This document shows, in pieces, positions 26,972 through 37,400 of a stretch of DNA of 64,000 bases. A program made the translations under genes and the position numbers. The notes below the pieces were generated by a model that saw only the letters and a list, made by a program, of their open reading frames with translations, was not told the DNA's origin and searched no databases. The stretch is from Paracoccus halophilus (GTDB taxonomy: Bacteria > Pseudomonadota > Alphaproteobacteria > Rhodobacterales > Rhodobacteraceae): the NCBI RefSeq assembly GCF_000763905.1, contig NZ_JRKN01000017.1, positions 1-64,000 of the forward strand, in the 5' to 3' direction. Positions within the stretch are counted from its first letter, which is position 1. Each line of letters starts with the position of its first letter.

Positions 26972-28177
26972 GTGCGAATCGGCTATCTGATCAATACCTA
27001 TCCCCGCCCCTCACACAGTTTCATCCGGCGTGAAATCAAGGCAGTTGAGGCCCGGAACCTTGCGATTCACCGCTTTGCCATGCGTGGAAACGCGGCCGAT
27101 CTGAGCGATCCGGCGGACCTTGCGGAACATGGCAGGACCGAACGCGTGCTGGAGGCCGGCGGCCGGCGTCTGCTGGCGGGCCTGCTCGCGCGCGCCGGAA
27201 CCACCCCGGGCCAGTTCGCCGCTGCATTGACGCTGGCCCGGCGCCGCGCGGCGGCCGGAGAATCGAGCCTCGCCCGGCAGATCATCTACCTGGCCGAGGG
27301 CGCGCGCATTGCGGCACGGTCGAAGCAGTTGCGGCTTGATCACATCCACGCCCATTTCGGCACCAACTCCACCCGTGTCGCGGCCTATTCCCGGCTGCTT
27401 GGCGGGCCGCGCTTCAGCTTTACCGTCCACGGCCCCGAAGAGTTCGACAATCCGCAAGCGCTGGATCTGGGGGGCAAGCTGGCACTGGCGGAGTTCTGCG
27501 CCACGGTCAGCAGCTATGGCCGCTCGCAGATGTATCGCTGGGCCGCGACGGCCGATTGGGACAAGGTCAAGGTCGTGCATTGCGGGCTGGACCTCGATCG
27601 CTGGACCGATCCAACGCCCCTGCCCGACGGGCCGTTTCACATGGTGGCCGTCGGACGTTTCGCCGAACAGAAAGGCTTTGGCCTGCTGATCCGCGGCTTT
27701 GCCCAGGCCTGGCGCAGCAATCCCGCGCTTCGCCTGTCGCTGGTGGGCGATGGCGAATTGCGCCCGGAGATCGAGGCGCTTGTCGCCGCCAATGGCATGG
27801 CCGGGGCGGTCCGCCTTCTGGGCTGGCAGGACGAAACCGGCGTCCGCGCCGCCATGAACGCCGCCCATGCGCTGGTCACACCCAGCTTTGCCGAGGGCCT
27901 GCCGGTCGTCATCATGGAGGCCATGGCTTGCGCCCGCCCCGTGATCGCCACCTATATCGCAGGCATCCCGGAGCTTGTCCGGCCGGGGCAAGAGGGCTGG
28001 CTGATCCCCGCCGGAGATCCGGACGCGCTGGCCCGGACCATGTTGGAGGCCGCCGAAACCGGGCGCGATCAGCTGGAACGCATGGGGGCCTCGGCCAGGA
28101 CGCGCGTGACCGCGCGCCACGACATAAACGCATCCGCCGCGCGGCTGGCCGAACTGTTCAGCCGTAGCACAGGCTGA
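26972..28177 (+). CDS. Glycosyltransferase family 4
   Basis: 401 residues with a GT-B layout. The N-terminal half opens IGYLINTYPRPSHSFIRREI, typical of polysaccharide GT4 enzymes, and has HIHAHFG. The C-terminal nucleotide-sugar half has VAVGRFAEQKGFGLLIRGF and the EX7E motif in SFAEGLPVVIMEAM, then VIATYIAGIPELV. The start is GTG (GTGCGAATCGGC) without a strong ribosome site. It overlaps the 3' end of the PPTase gene by 20 bases, tail to tail. Likely builds the exopolysaccharide repeat unit; the sugar is unknown. Confidence 0.88.
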   Translation: MRIGYLINTYPRPSHSFIRREIKAVEARNLAIHRFAMRGNAADLSDPADLAEHGRTERVLEAGGRRLLAGLLARAGTTPGQFAAALTLARRRAAAGESSLARQIIYLAEGARIAARSKQLRLDHIHAHFGTNSTRVAAYSRLLGGPRFSFTVHGPEEFDNPQALDLGGKLALAEFCATVSSYGRSQMYRWAATADWDKVKVVHCGLDLDRWTDPTPLPDGPFHMVAVGRFAEQKGFGLLIRGFAQAWRSNPALRLSLVGDGELRPEIEALVAANGMAGAVRLLGWQDETGVRAAMNAAHALVTPSFAEGLPVVIMEAMACARPVIATYIAGIPELVRPGQEGWLIPAGDPDALARTMLEAAETGRDQLERMGASARTRVTARHDINASAARLAELFSRSTG

Positions 28178-28787
28178 CCGAGAGGTAATACCCCATCGCC
28201 CGCCCCCACAGCCCGCCGATCAGCCTGTTGCCCAGACAGGCGCGGAACCTGTGATCGCGAATCGCGACCGGGACGTCACTAAAATCCAGCATCCTGCCGG
28301 TCAGCGGATATTGCGCCTTGAACAGCGCCTCCTTGATGCTGAACACCAGCAGCGGATCGTCGGGGACCGCCGTCAGGCGAAATGGCGCGACCATCTCCGC
28401 CAGACCTTCGGGCAGCGCGCGGCTGATCGGTTCAAGATCGATCCCGACGCTGGCCCCGCCCGGCGGGGCGGCAATGGCAATGCAATGATCGCCGCCATGT
28501 GACAGGCTGGCGCGGATCTGCCGGGGCAGGTCGGGGAGCCGGTCCGGACGGGCGGCAATCGGGCGATCGGCGGGCAGGGCATGCCCGGCCTCGCGGATCG
28601 CGGCGCGCAGAACCATGCGCCCCACGGCGAATTCACGCTGCCTTTTCGGGACGGCGCGCGCGACCGCCGCGCTCTCTTCGGGCAGCAAGGGGGTGGCGGC
28701 GGCGCTCAGCGGCTGCACCGCACAGCCATAGCCCTGCGGCAACAGGCGCAGCGCCAGATCGCGCAGCGCCGCGCCGTCGGCGCTCAC
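28158..28787 (-). CDS. 4'-phosphopantetheinyl transferase, EntD/Sfp class
   Basis: 209 residues. Metal and CoA motifs are GIDLEPI (Asp and Glu ligands) and FSIKEALFKAQYPLTG, with the EntD-like SLSHGGDHCIAIA before them. It moves phosphopantetheine from CoA to the conserved Ser of carrier domains. The start overlaps the stop of the formyl-NRPS gene by 4 bases, so it belongs to that operon. It is the only PPTase seen here and can be expected to serve the ACP and T domains of both assembly lines. Confidence 0.88.
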   Translation of the reverse strand: MSADGAALRDLALRLLPQGYGCAVQPLSAAATPLLPEESAAVARAVPKRQREFAVGRMVLRAAIREAGHALPADRPIAARPDRLPDLPRQIRASLSHGGDHCIAIAAPPGGASVGIDLEPISRALPEGLAEMVAPFRLTAVPDDPLLVFSIKEALFKAQYPLTGRMLDFSDVPVAIRDHRFRACLGNRLIGGLWGRAMGYYLSVSLCYG

Positions 28788-31700
28788 CGGGATCCGCGCA
28801 ACTGCGCGCGCAGCGCGCGGCGCTTGGCCACCGCATCCTCGGCCAGCGCCGCAGGTGCCTCACCGGCAGCGGGGGCTGCGGATCTGTCGGTCACGGCAGG
28901 CTCGGCGACGGCGGCCTTGGCAGCGGGTGTCGCGCCATTGGCCGCCGGCGCCAGCGTCGCCACATGCCTGGCGAAATCGGCCATGACCGGGAAACGGAAG
29001 ATATCGGTCACCCCCAGACGCGGCAATGCCAGCCGGTCGCGGATGGTGCGATGCAACTGGATCGCCAGCAGCGAATGACCGCCAAGCGCAAAGAAATTGT
29101 CGCGCGGCGCGATCTGCGGCACGCCCAGAACCTCGGACCACAGGGCCTGGACGGCTGCCGCCAGATCCTCGGTCGGCGCGACATCGGCAGGGGCGGTTTG
29201 CGCGACCGTCTCGGAGACCGGAGGCACCCCGGCGACCGGCGCTGCCACCGCGGCCCCCGGCATCGGCAACTGCTTGCGGTCGATCTTGCGGTTCGGGGTC
29301 AGCGGCATCCGGTCCAGCCGAATGATCCGGCCCGGCACCATATGCGCGGGCAGATGCGCCAGCAGCGCCTCGCGCAGGGCCTTTTCGGACAGGTCGGCCC
29401 CGCCGGTGACATAGCCGACCAGCCGCTTGTCGCCGGGCGTATCCTCGCGTACCAGCGCGACCGCCTCGCGCACGCCGGGCTCATTGGCCAGCGCGGCCTC
29501 GATCTCGCCCAGTTCGATGCGGAAGCCGCGCAGCTTGATCTGGTGATCGGCGCGGCCGATATAGTCCAGCCCGCCATCCTCGCGCCAGCGCACCAGATCG
29601 CCGGTCCGGTACATGCGCGCGCCCCAGGGCGCGGCGCGATCGGCGGGAACAAAGGGATCGGGCCGGAAGGCAGCCTCGGTCAGGTCCTCGCGCTGCCAAT
29701 AGCCGCGCGCAACGCCATGCCCGCCGATCCACAATTCGCCCTGCGCGCCGGGCGGCACCGGCGCACCCTCGCCATCCAGCACATAAAGCTGGGTATTGGC
29801 GATCGGCCGGCCCAGCGTGACCTCAGCCGCATCGGTCAGATCGGCCACCGTGGACCAGATCGTGGTTTCGGTCGGGCCGTACATGTTCAGGACCCGCGCC
29901 TTCGTCACCGACCTGATTTCAGCCAGAAGCGAGGGCGGCAGCGCCTCGCCCCCCACCATCACGCAGTTCAGCCCCGCCATGGCCGAGGCCACCTGCGGGT
30001 CCGAGACCAGAATCCGCGCCATGCTGGGCGTGCATTGCAGATGCGTGACGCCCCACCGCCGGATCTGCGCGGCAATCGAGAAATCGCCATCCTCGGGCGC
30101 GTCGGAATGGGGGTTCACCTCGGCCCGCAGACGGGCCAGCCGGGGAAAGCCCTCGATCACCTGCGCCGGCGCGATACCGTAATCGATCAGGCAGGCGATT
30201 TCGCCCACGCCGATCTTTTTCAGCTGCTCGACCCTGGCGATCCCGTCCTCAAGCGATCCGAACAGGCCCGAATCCTCGAAATAGCGCAAGAAGGCGAATT
30301 CGAGGATGCCGTCCATCTCGTCCTCGGACAGGCTGCCAAGGTCGATGGCCATCGGGTTGGTCATGCCTTCGGGCCGGCGGAAGGCCGGGAAATCCCAAGC
30401 ATATTGCTTGACCAGCGCGGCGGCACTGGCGAGGTAGTTCTTCATCGGCTCGCGGGCGATTTCGCGCGCCGTCTCGCGGTCCTCGGCCAGGCAGGTATGT
30501 AGCATCAGCGTGACGGTGAAATTCGCCGGGTCATGCCCGACCGAGCGCAGCGCCGCGTGATATTCCTGGATCCGCTGTTCCACCGTATCGATGCTTTGGC
30601 CCAGCAGATGGGTCAGCACGTTCATGCCCAGACGTCCGGCCTCGGCCCAGGTATCGGGGTTGCCGGCGACGGTCATCCACAGCGGCAAGTCCTTCTGCAC
30701 CGGGCGCGGCTGCGTCACCACGCCGAACATGCCGCCATCCTTGCGCGGGAATTCCACCGCCTCGCCGCGCCACAGGCGCCGCAACTGGCCGATCCCCTCG
30801 ATCATGGCGGTCTTGTTTTCCGGCGGGGCGTTTTCGGGGCGCAGCACGAAATCATCCGGCTGCCAGCCCGAGGCAATGGCCAGCCCCGCACGCCCGGCGG
30901 TCAGATTGTCGATCACCGACCATTCCTCGGCCACGCGGGCGGGATGGTGCAGCGGCAAGACGCAACTGCCGGCGCGCACGGCGATATTCCGGGTCACCGC
31001 AGCCACGGCCGCGCCGGTGACCGCAGGGTTCGGATAGGGGCCGCCGAATGCGTGGAAATGGCGTTCGGGCGTATAGACGGCGACAAAGCCGTTCTGATCG
31101 GCGAAACGCGCGCCTTCCAGCAAAAGCTCGTATTTCTTGGGGCCGGGGCCATCGTCATTGCCCCAGTAGAACAGGCTGAACTCCATGCCCCCCTGCACCT
31201 CGCGGCGCGGCGCGTTCGTGGGGGCCGAGGACACGGCCAGCCGCGATTCCTCGCCCGCGATGACCAGTTTCAGGCCGCGCGCCAGCGACCAGAAAATCTC
31301 AAGCACCGAGATGTCGAAGGACAGGCTGGTGACCGCCAGCCAGGCATCGCCCTGACGGTGCGGGATGACCGCATCCATGCCGGCAAAGAAATTGGCGACA
31401 TTGCGATGTTCGACCATCACCCCCTTGGGCCGCCCGGTCGAACCCGAGGTATAGATGAGATAGGCCAGGTTTTCCGGCCCAGCCCGGCCATCCGGCCCGG
31501 CGACCATGCCATGCGGCACGCTGGCCGGGATGGTCACCACCTGCGCGTCGTGTTGCGGCAGGCGCTCGGCCAGACCGTCCTGCACCAGCAGCACCTTCGC
31601 GCCGCTGTCCTGGATATAAAGCTCGATCCGCTCGGCGGGGTAATCGGGGTCCAGCGGCACATAGGCGCCGCCCGCCTTCCAGATCGCCAGCGCGCCGATC

Positions 31701-33451
31701 ACCAGTTCCGGCGCGCGTCTGGAAAACAGCCCCACCGGCTGATCGGGCCCCACGCCCATCTGCACCAGCTTCGCCGCCAGCGCGTCCGAGGCGCGTTCAA
31801 GCTGGCTGCGGGTCAGGCTGCGATCCTCGAACGCGAGCGCCACCGAATCGGGATCGGCCTCTGCCATGCCCGAGATCAGATCGTGAATGCAGGCCTGCGG
31901 GAAATCGGCCTGCGTGGCGTTGCGGGCGATCAGCAGGTCCTGACGCTCGGCCTCGTCCATCAGGGGAATGTCGCGCAGGGCGGTCGTGCCGGGCAGCGCC
32001 AGCCCGGCATCCAGCGCGCGCGCCAGACGCTGCGCCTGCGCAGGTGCGATCCGCGTCGGGTCATGGTCCAGCCAGGCGCCGTCCTCGGTCAGGGTCACAG
32101 TCAGCGCCGCGCCCTGAACCGGGCCGCGCGCGGTCAGGCTGATCGCCATATCCGGGGTGGCAGCCGCGCGCAATTCCGGGGCGCGATGCAGCAGATCGGC
32201 CATGAACCAGCCGCGTTTCGCCTGATCCGCGATCTGCTGCGCCAGGGTTGCCCCAAGATCGGCAAGCGTCAGATCGGGCTGCGCCTGAACCGCGAGAGGC
32301 TGCCAGTCGGCGACGATCCCCGCCGCCGGCCCCGTCATATCGGGGTGATCGGCCGGGCGCAGGGCCAGATCGCATGCAGCCTGCCCCGCCAGCCGCGCCA
32401 TGAGCGCCGCTGCCAGCGCGATCCGTTCCGGCGCGGCGCCGGGCATCAACTGCACGCGCTGACTCGCGCCCGCACCCTCGCCCGGCAGAACGGCCGGGCT
32501 CATCGCCGCCAGACGCTTGCGCCACCAGCCGTCATGTTTCGCGGCACCATCGGCCAGTTCGGTCAGGCGCGCACGCTCTTCGGCCGTCAGGGCCGGGACC
32601 ACCGTCCCCACCGGCGGCAATTCATCCGCGAATTGCAGCCTGACCGCGCCGTCTGCCGCCGCGATCACCGCCGCATCGCCATCATGGGACAACACCGTGC
32701 CCGGCGCGGCGCTTGCCGCCTCTTGCCCCATGAACGAGGTCACGATCAATACGCGATCCGCCAGCCGGACCTTGGCCGCGGCCAGCGGGTTCCAGTAACC
32801 GCCGTGATCGAGGCCCCGGACCAGCGCGCCGATCTGCGCCGCGGATTGCGAGAAATCCAGGACCGAGGCCCCCTCGGGGCGCTTGTCCCTGCCGACATAG
32901 CTGCGCTGGCTCAGATCCTGCTTCACCCGCTGCGGTCCGCCGGCCTCAAGCTGCGAGACGACCTCGGCAAAGCTTTCGGCGCCGCGCGCGAAACAGCGGG
33001 CATTGACCGTCAGCGCGGTATCGTCGGGGCGCAGATCGAACAGCGCCTGGGTCAGCATATCGCCTTCGTCCACGCCGCCCTCGATCATGTGCCAGGTGAT
33101 GCCGTGCTGCGGCTCCTGCCCGATGATCGCCCAGACCGGCGCGTTCAGCCCGGCCAGTTTCGGCAGCGGACCGTCATGGAAATTGATCGCGCCCTTTTGC
33201 CCACGCGCCAGCATTTCCGGGCGCAGGATCGACAGGTTGGCGACGCTGAACAGCCAGTCGGCCGCCGGCGCATCGGCGGGCATCGGCGCATCCTGATCCT
33301 CGACCGTGAGGCCGGCGCCCTGCGCCCAGCCCTGCAGATCGGGGTTGCGGGTGACGATGGCGGCAATGCGGTGCCCGCGCGAGATCAGCGTCTCGGCCGC
33401 GTGGCGCATGAGAGATTCGTTACCGACCAGAATCGCGGAAAACTGCGTCAT
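28784..33451 (-). CDS. NRPS: formyltransferase - vestigial C - A with inserted luciferase-like monooxygenase - T
   Basis: 1555 residues. 1-280: methionyl-tRNA-formyltransferase-like domain with the N-x-H...D site (GAINFHDGPLP, GGVDEGDML). About 290-480: only the rear half of a condensation domain; no HHxxxDG. A domain front: YTSGSTGRPKG near 667. About 755-1110: flavin luciferase-like monooxygenase starting MEFSLFYWGNDDG, with VYTPERHFHAFGG. A domain rear: LNMYGPTETTIW and MYRTGDLVRW. T: LGGHSLLAI near 1460. Pocket residues by eye are D-I-L-Q-M-G-M-I-W-K, near the glycine code DILQLGLIWK. This suggests N-formylglycine on T, as for formyl-Gly loading modules of oxazolomycin and conglobatin. 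No TE. Overlaps both neighbours by 4 bases. Confidence 0.9.
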   Translation of the reverse strand: MTQFSAILVGNESLMRHAAETLISRGHRIAAIVTRNPDLQGWAQGAGLTVEDQDAPMPADAPAADWLFSVANLSILRPEMLARGQKGAINFHDGPLPKLAGLNAPVWAIIGQEPQHGITWHMIEGGVDEGDMLTQALFDLRPDDTALTVNARCFARGAESFAEVVSQLEAGGPQRVKQDLSQRSYVGRDKRPEGASVLDFSQSAAQIGALVRGLDHGGYWNPLAAAKVRLADRVLIVTSFMGQEAASAAPGTVLSHDGDAAVIAAADGAVRLQFADELPPVGTVVPALTAEERARLTELADGAAKHDGWWRKRLAAMSPAVLPGEGAGASQRVQLMPGAAPERIALAAALMARLAGQAACDLALRPADHPDMTGPAAGIVADWQPLAVQAQPDLTLADLGATLAQQIADQAKRGWFMADLLHRAPELRAAATPDMAISLTARGPVQGAALTVTLTEDGAWLDHDPTRIAPAQAQRLARALDAGLALPGTTALRDIPLMDEAERQDLLIARNATQADFPQACIHDLISGMAEADPDSVALAFEDRSLTRSQLERASDALAAKLVQMGVGPDQPVGLFSRRAPELVIGALAIWKAGGAYVPLDPDYPAERIELYIQDSGAKVLLVQDGLAERLPQHDAQVVTIPASVPHGMVAGPDGRAGPENLAYLIYTSGSTGRPKGVMVEHRNVANFFAGMDAVIPHRQGDAWLAVTSLSFDISVLEIFWSLARGLKLVIAGEESRLAVSSAPTNAPRREVQGGMEFSLFYWGNDDGPGPKKYELLLEGARFADQNGFVAVYTPERHFHAFGGPYPNPAVTGAAVAAVTRNIAVRAGSCVLPLHHPARVAEEWSVIDNLTAGRAGLAIASGWQPDDFVLRPENAPPENKTAMIEGIGQLRRLWRGEAVEFPRKDGGMFGVVTQPRPVQKDLPLWMTVAGNPDTWAEAGRLGMNVLTHLLGQSIDTVEQRIQEYHAALRSVGHDPANFTVTLMLHTCLAEDRETAREIAREPMKNYLASAAALVKQYAWDFPAFRRPEGMTNPMAIDLGSLSEDEMDGILEFAFLRYFEDSGLFGSLEDGIARVEQLKKIGVGEIACLIDYGIAPAQVIEGFPRLARLRAEVNPHSDAPEDGDFSIAAQIRRWGVTHLQCTPSMARILVSDPQVASAMAGLNCVMVGGEALPPSLLAEIRSVTKARVLNMYGPTETTIWSTVADLTDAAEVTLGRPIANTQLYVLDGEGAPVPPGAQGELWIGGHGVARGYWQREDLTEAAFRPDPFVPADRAAPWGARMYRTGDLVRWREDGGLDYIGRADHQIKLRGFRIELGEIEAALANEPGVREAVALVREDTPGDKRLVGYVTGGADLSEKALREALLAHLPAHMVPGRIIRLDRMPLTPNRKIDRKQLPMPGAAVAAPVAGVPPVSETVAQTAPADVAPTEDLAAAVQALWSEVLGVPQIAPRDNFFALGGHSLLAIQLHRTIRDRLALPRLGVTDIFRFPVMADFARHVATLAPAANGATPAAKAAVAEPAVTDRSAAPAAGEAPAALAEDAVAKRRALRAQLRGSR

Positions 33452-34443
33452 GGCTTACCCTTTTCGACATGTACGGGCCTTGGCTGCGCCCGCAGGGCGT
33501 GGCGCAGAAGGTATCCCAGATGGCCGGGTGGCGTGTCGGGCCTGCGCCGCGCCAGCAGGCAGCGCAGCCGGTAGATCCCGGTCCCCGCCAGATGCGCCGC
33601 CGTCGCCCAAAGCGCGCCCAGCCGGCCGTGATGCTTTTCGAAATAGCGCCGGCGGCTGTCATACCAGTAATCCGGCGCGCGCTTCCAGGTCTTCATCCCG
33701 GTGCTGACCGAGCCGATATGCAGGACCAGGCTTTCGACGACGTAATGCGTTTCCCAGCCGGCATCGGCGGCGCGGCGGCACAGGTCGGTTTCCTCAAAGT
33801 AAAGAAAGAAACCCTCGTCGAACAACCCGATCTGATCCAGCACATCCATGCGGATCATCATGGACGCCCCTGCCGACCAGTCCACGCGACCCGATGTCAC
33901 GGGCTGCGGCATGGAGACGATCCGATGGCGCAACAGGCGCGAGATCGGGCCGGTCCGGCTGGCATCCTCGAACTCTCCGGCAGCAGTGGGAAAGCGGAAG
34001 GCGGTGTCATGCGGCACATCATCGGTGCCGCGCAGACGCGAACAGGCGATGCCGGCCCGTGGGTTCGCGGCCAGATAATCGACCAGCGCCCGGATCGATC
34101 CGGGCTGCGGCAGCGCGTCCGAATTCAGCAGATAGACCAGATCGGCGCGACGCCCGTCGGGCAGGTTCTGGCGGATGCCGTGATTGTTGCCGGCCCCGAA
34201 GCCGCCGTTCCAGCCCGATTGCACCACCGCCACGCGGCCGGTGCCCAGCCAGCCGCGCGCCTGCGCGCCGGCCTGAAGCTTCTCGAACGAGCCATCGCCG
34301 GAATCGTTGTCAACGATGGTCATGCCACCGTCGATATCCTGGATCTCCCGCATCGCGGCATCGGCGGCGTCCAGCGACATTTCGGGCGTGCGCCAGTTCA
34401 GCACCACGACATGAACAGTGGCTGCGGTCGGGGTCGCCATCAT
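33448..34443 (-). CDS. Glycosyltransferase family 2 between PKS and NRPS
   Basis: 331 residues, GT-A fold, rhamnosyltransferase-like. The start VHVVVLNWRTPEMSL, then TIVDNDSGDGS, GWNGGFGAGNN and LLNSDALPQPG (DxD-like) and FLYFEETDLCRRAADAG are the ordered GT2 blocks. The C-terminal part has basic and hydrophobic patches suited to membrane association. It overlaps the PKS stop and the NRPS start by 4 bases each. It is therefore made together with them and probably glycosylates their product or links that product to the surrounding polysaccharide pathway. Donor and acceptor cannot be read from the sequence. Confidence 0.88.
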   Translation of the reverse strand: MMATPTAATVHVVVLNWRTPEMSLDAADAAMREIQDIDGGMTIVDNDSGDGSFEKLQAGAQARGWLGTGRVAVVQSGWNGGFGAGNNHGIRQNLPDGRRADLVYLLNSDALPQPGSIRALVDYLAANPRAGIACSRLRGTDDVPHDTAFRFPTAAGEFEDASRTGPISRLLRHRIVSMPQPVTSGRVDWSAGASMMIRMDVLDQIGLFDEGFFLYFEETDLCRRAADAGWETHYVVESLVLHIGSVSTGMKTWKRAPDYWYDSRRRYFEKHHGRLGALWATAAHLAGTGIYRLRCLLARRRPDTPPGHLGYLLRHALRAQPRPVHVEKGKP

Positions 34444-37400
34444 TCGGCCGCCTTCGCGCGGGCCGGGGCGTCGCCATCCGCCTCGCGCAGAATTTCCCGC
34501 AGGATCGTGGTCAGGCGCCGCACATTGGGCTCAAGCACCATGGAATCATGGTCGCCCGGCACCTCGATCACCCGCAGATTGGGCATCCACGGCGTCCAGC
34601 CGTTATCCTCAATGACATAGTCGCGGCCGGAATTGATCCAGCGCCCGCCGGTCGCCTTCCAGCGCTTGTCGAGCGGCGGCCGGAACATCGCCACCGGGCC
34701 GTCCCAGACCGAGAGTTGCAGCGTCGGCAGCGCGGCATAGAAGGCCGCCTCGATCGCCAGATCGTGAAAGGCGCCGGTCGCCTCGGAGGCCACCTCGGCC
34801 TCGACCGCCCGGGCCTTGCTGCGGCGCCGGAACTCATAGGCCACGCGGTCGCGCAGCCATTTCCAGACAAAGCCCGGCCCGCCCTCGCGCAATTCGCCCA
34901 GCCGGATCATCAGCCGATCCTGACGGCTGACCGGCTCGCGCAGCGGCAGCGGCGTGTCCAGCATGACCAGCATCGCGACCTCCTGCCCGGCGGCGCGCAA
35001 CTGCCGCGCCATCTCATAGGCGGTCAGCCCGCCGCCCGAGAAACCGCCCAGAAGATAGGGGCCCTCGGGCTGAACCTCGCGCAACTCCTCGATATAGTCG
35101 CGGGCGGCATCGGCAAATGTCTCGTGCGGCTTGTCGTCGCCCAGGAGTCCGCGCGCCTGGATGCCGTAAAAGCGCCGGTCGCCGCCAAGGCGCTGCGCAA
35201 GCTGGCGCAGGTTCATGACATTGCCGAACATGCCGGCCACCATGAAAAACGGCGTCCCGTCGCCGCGCCCGCCCATATCGACGATAAAGCGCCGCTTGGG
35301 CCGGTCTGCGCCGGGCAAAGCGCTGACATTCTCGGCGCTGGCAATCTCGCGCGGGCCGGTGCGTTCCTCGATCAGCGCGGCCAGATCGGCGATGGTCGGC
35401 GCCTCGAACAGGGTCGAGATCGGCAGGTCGGCGCCGAATTTCTTGCGCACCTGCCCGAACATGCGCACCGCGATCAGCGAATGCCCGCCAAGGTCAAAGA
35501 AACTGTCCGCCGCGCCGACCTGGGCGATACCCAGAAGCCCGGACCAGATTTCGGCCAGCTCGGCCTGGGTGCCGGGCGCGGGCTCGATGAAATCGCTGTC
35601 CAGATCGGGCCGCTCGAACCCGCCTTCGGAGGGGCCCGCATCCTCGGTCACGCCGGCCTCGGCGATCAGCGAGGGCAGGTCCAGCGACGAGACATAGACC
35701 TGCGAAAGCCCGGTCGAGATCGCCCGGCTCAGCATCGCGGGCCCGATATCGGCGGGAATGCCCTGGCTGATATTGTGATGCAGCCGGCGTTCGGCGGGCG
35801 ACAGGCTGCGGGCGGTCTGCTGGCGGCGCTGCGGCTGGGCCGAAATCGCCGATTGCAGCTTGCGCAAGGCGAAACCGCGAATTTCGGCGCAGACCGTGCC
35901 ATCGGGCGCGGCCAGCGTGATGTCGAACTGCGCCATGCCCTGGGCATCGCTGTTCTCGCCGGCATTGCGGATGCGGCTGGTCACCTGCGCCGGCAAGGGC
36001 GCGTAAAGGCGGATCGCGTCATAGCCCATCGGCACCCAGAGGTGATCGGGCTTCCAGCCCCCGATCAGCCCCATGGCCCAGCCGGTCGCGATATCCAAAA
36101 GCGCCGGATGCATCAGCCAGCCCTGTTCCGCGTCACCGGCGAATTCCGGCGGCAGCGAAAGTTCGGCTACGCCTTCGTCGCCGTTCAGGCGATAGCGGCG
36201 CAGCACCTTCCAGCGCGGGCCAAAGGCCATCTGGGTTTCCTGCGCAGACTCCAGCGCCGCGCCCTGCCCGTCATGGTCCCAGCCGCCCGCGACTTCCAGC
36301 GGCGCGGGGGCGGCCTCTTGCAGGGGCGCGATCAGGGCCGTCACATTCGGATCGCCCTGCGGATCCTCAAGGATCTGGACGCGCATCGCGTCACCCTCGG
36401 GCTCGACCCGGGTGGTGACAAGGGCGGTGTCGCTGACCAGAACCGGGCGCTGGAATTCCAGCTCGCGGATGACGAATGGCATGGTCAGGCCCGATTCCAT
36501 CGCCGCCTCGGCGATCAGTTCGATCCAGCCGGTGCCGGGCATCAGTGCCTGACCGGCGGCGGTCTTGTGGCCGCCGATGATCCAGTCCTCGATCCGCAGG
36601 GCGCTGCGGAATTCGCGCCCGCCCGGCATGGGCAGGCTTTCGTCCAGCAGCGGTCGCTTGTCCGGCGCGGCGACGGCCGAGGCCGTGTCCAGCCCCATCG
36701 CCCGCGCCGCCATCCCGGCATCGGCCCAGACGCCCCAGTTCACCGCCACCACGCGGCCAAGCGCGGGCGGCGCGCTGCGCGCCACGGCATTCAGATATTC
36801 GTTGGCGGCGACGTAATCCGCCTGCCCCGCCGGCGCGATCACCGATGAGGTCGAGGCGAACAGAACCGTCAGCCCGGCGGGCTGTTCGGCCAGCGCCTGG
36901 ATCAGCGCGCGCGTGCCCAGCATCTTGGGCGCGAGCACGTCCCAGGCATCGTCATCGGTCTTGGCCGCGATCAGGCTGTCGCGGATCGTGCCCGCCGCAT
37001 GCAGCACCACATCGACGCCGCCGAAACGCGCCCGCGTCTCGGCCACGGCGCGGGCCATTTCCTCGGGCGAGGTGACATCGGCGCGCAGGGCCAGCACCTC
37101 GGCCCCCATCGCCTCAAGCTGTTTGACCGAGGCCTGGACAGCGGGCGAATCCACCCGCCCGCGCGTGGTCAGCGCCAGTTTCGCGCCGCCGCGCTGCGCC
37201 AGTTCGCGGGCAATCGCCTGACCGATACCGCCAAAACCGCCGGTGATCAGGCAGCTTGCCCCCTGCGGGATCGCGGCCATGCCGTCGTCATCCAGCGCCA
37301 CCGGCTCCAGCCGCTGCTCGAACCGGCGGCCATCGCGCCATGCGGCGACGGCGGCGCCCGAGGGCGACAGCGCTTCCTCCAGCAGCTGGCCGGCCAGCGC

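Noticed and set aside
28499..36848. Very long plus-strand open frames (667, 1013 and 984 codons) opposite the NRPS, GT2 and PKS genes
   Set aside because: They are antisense shadows caused by high GC third positions. Their translations are Arg/Gly/His-rich without domains, while the minus strand has continuous catalytic motifs.
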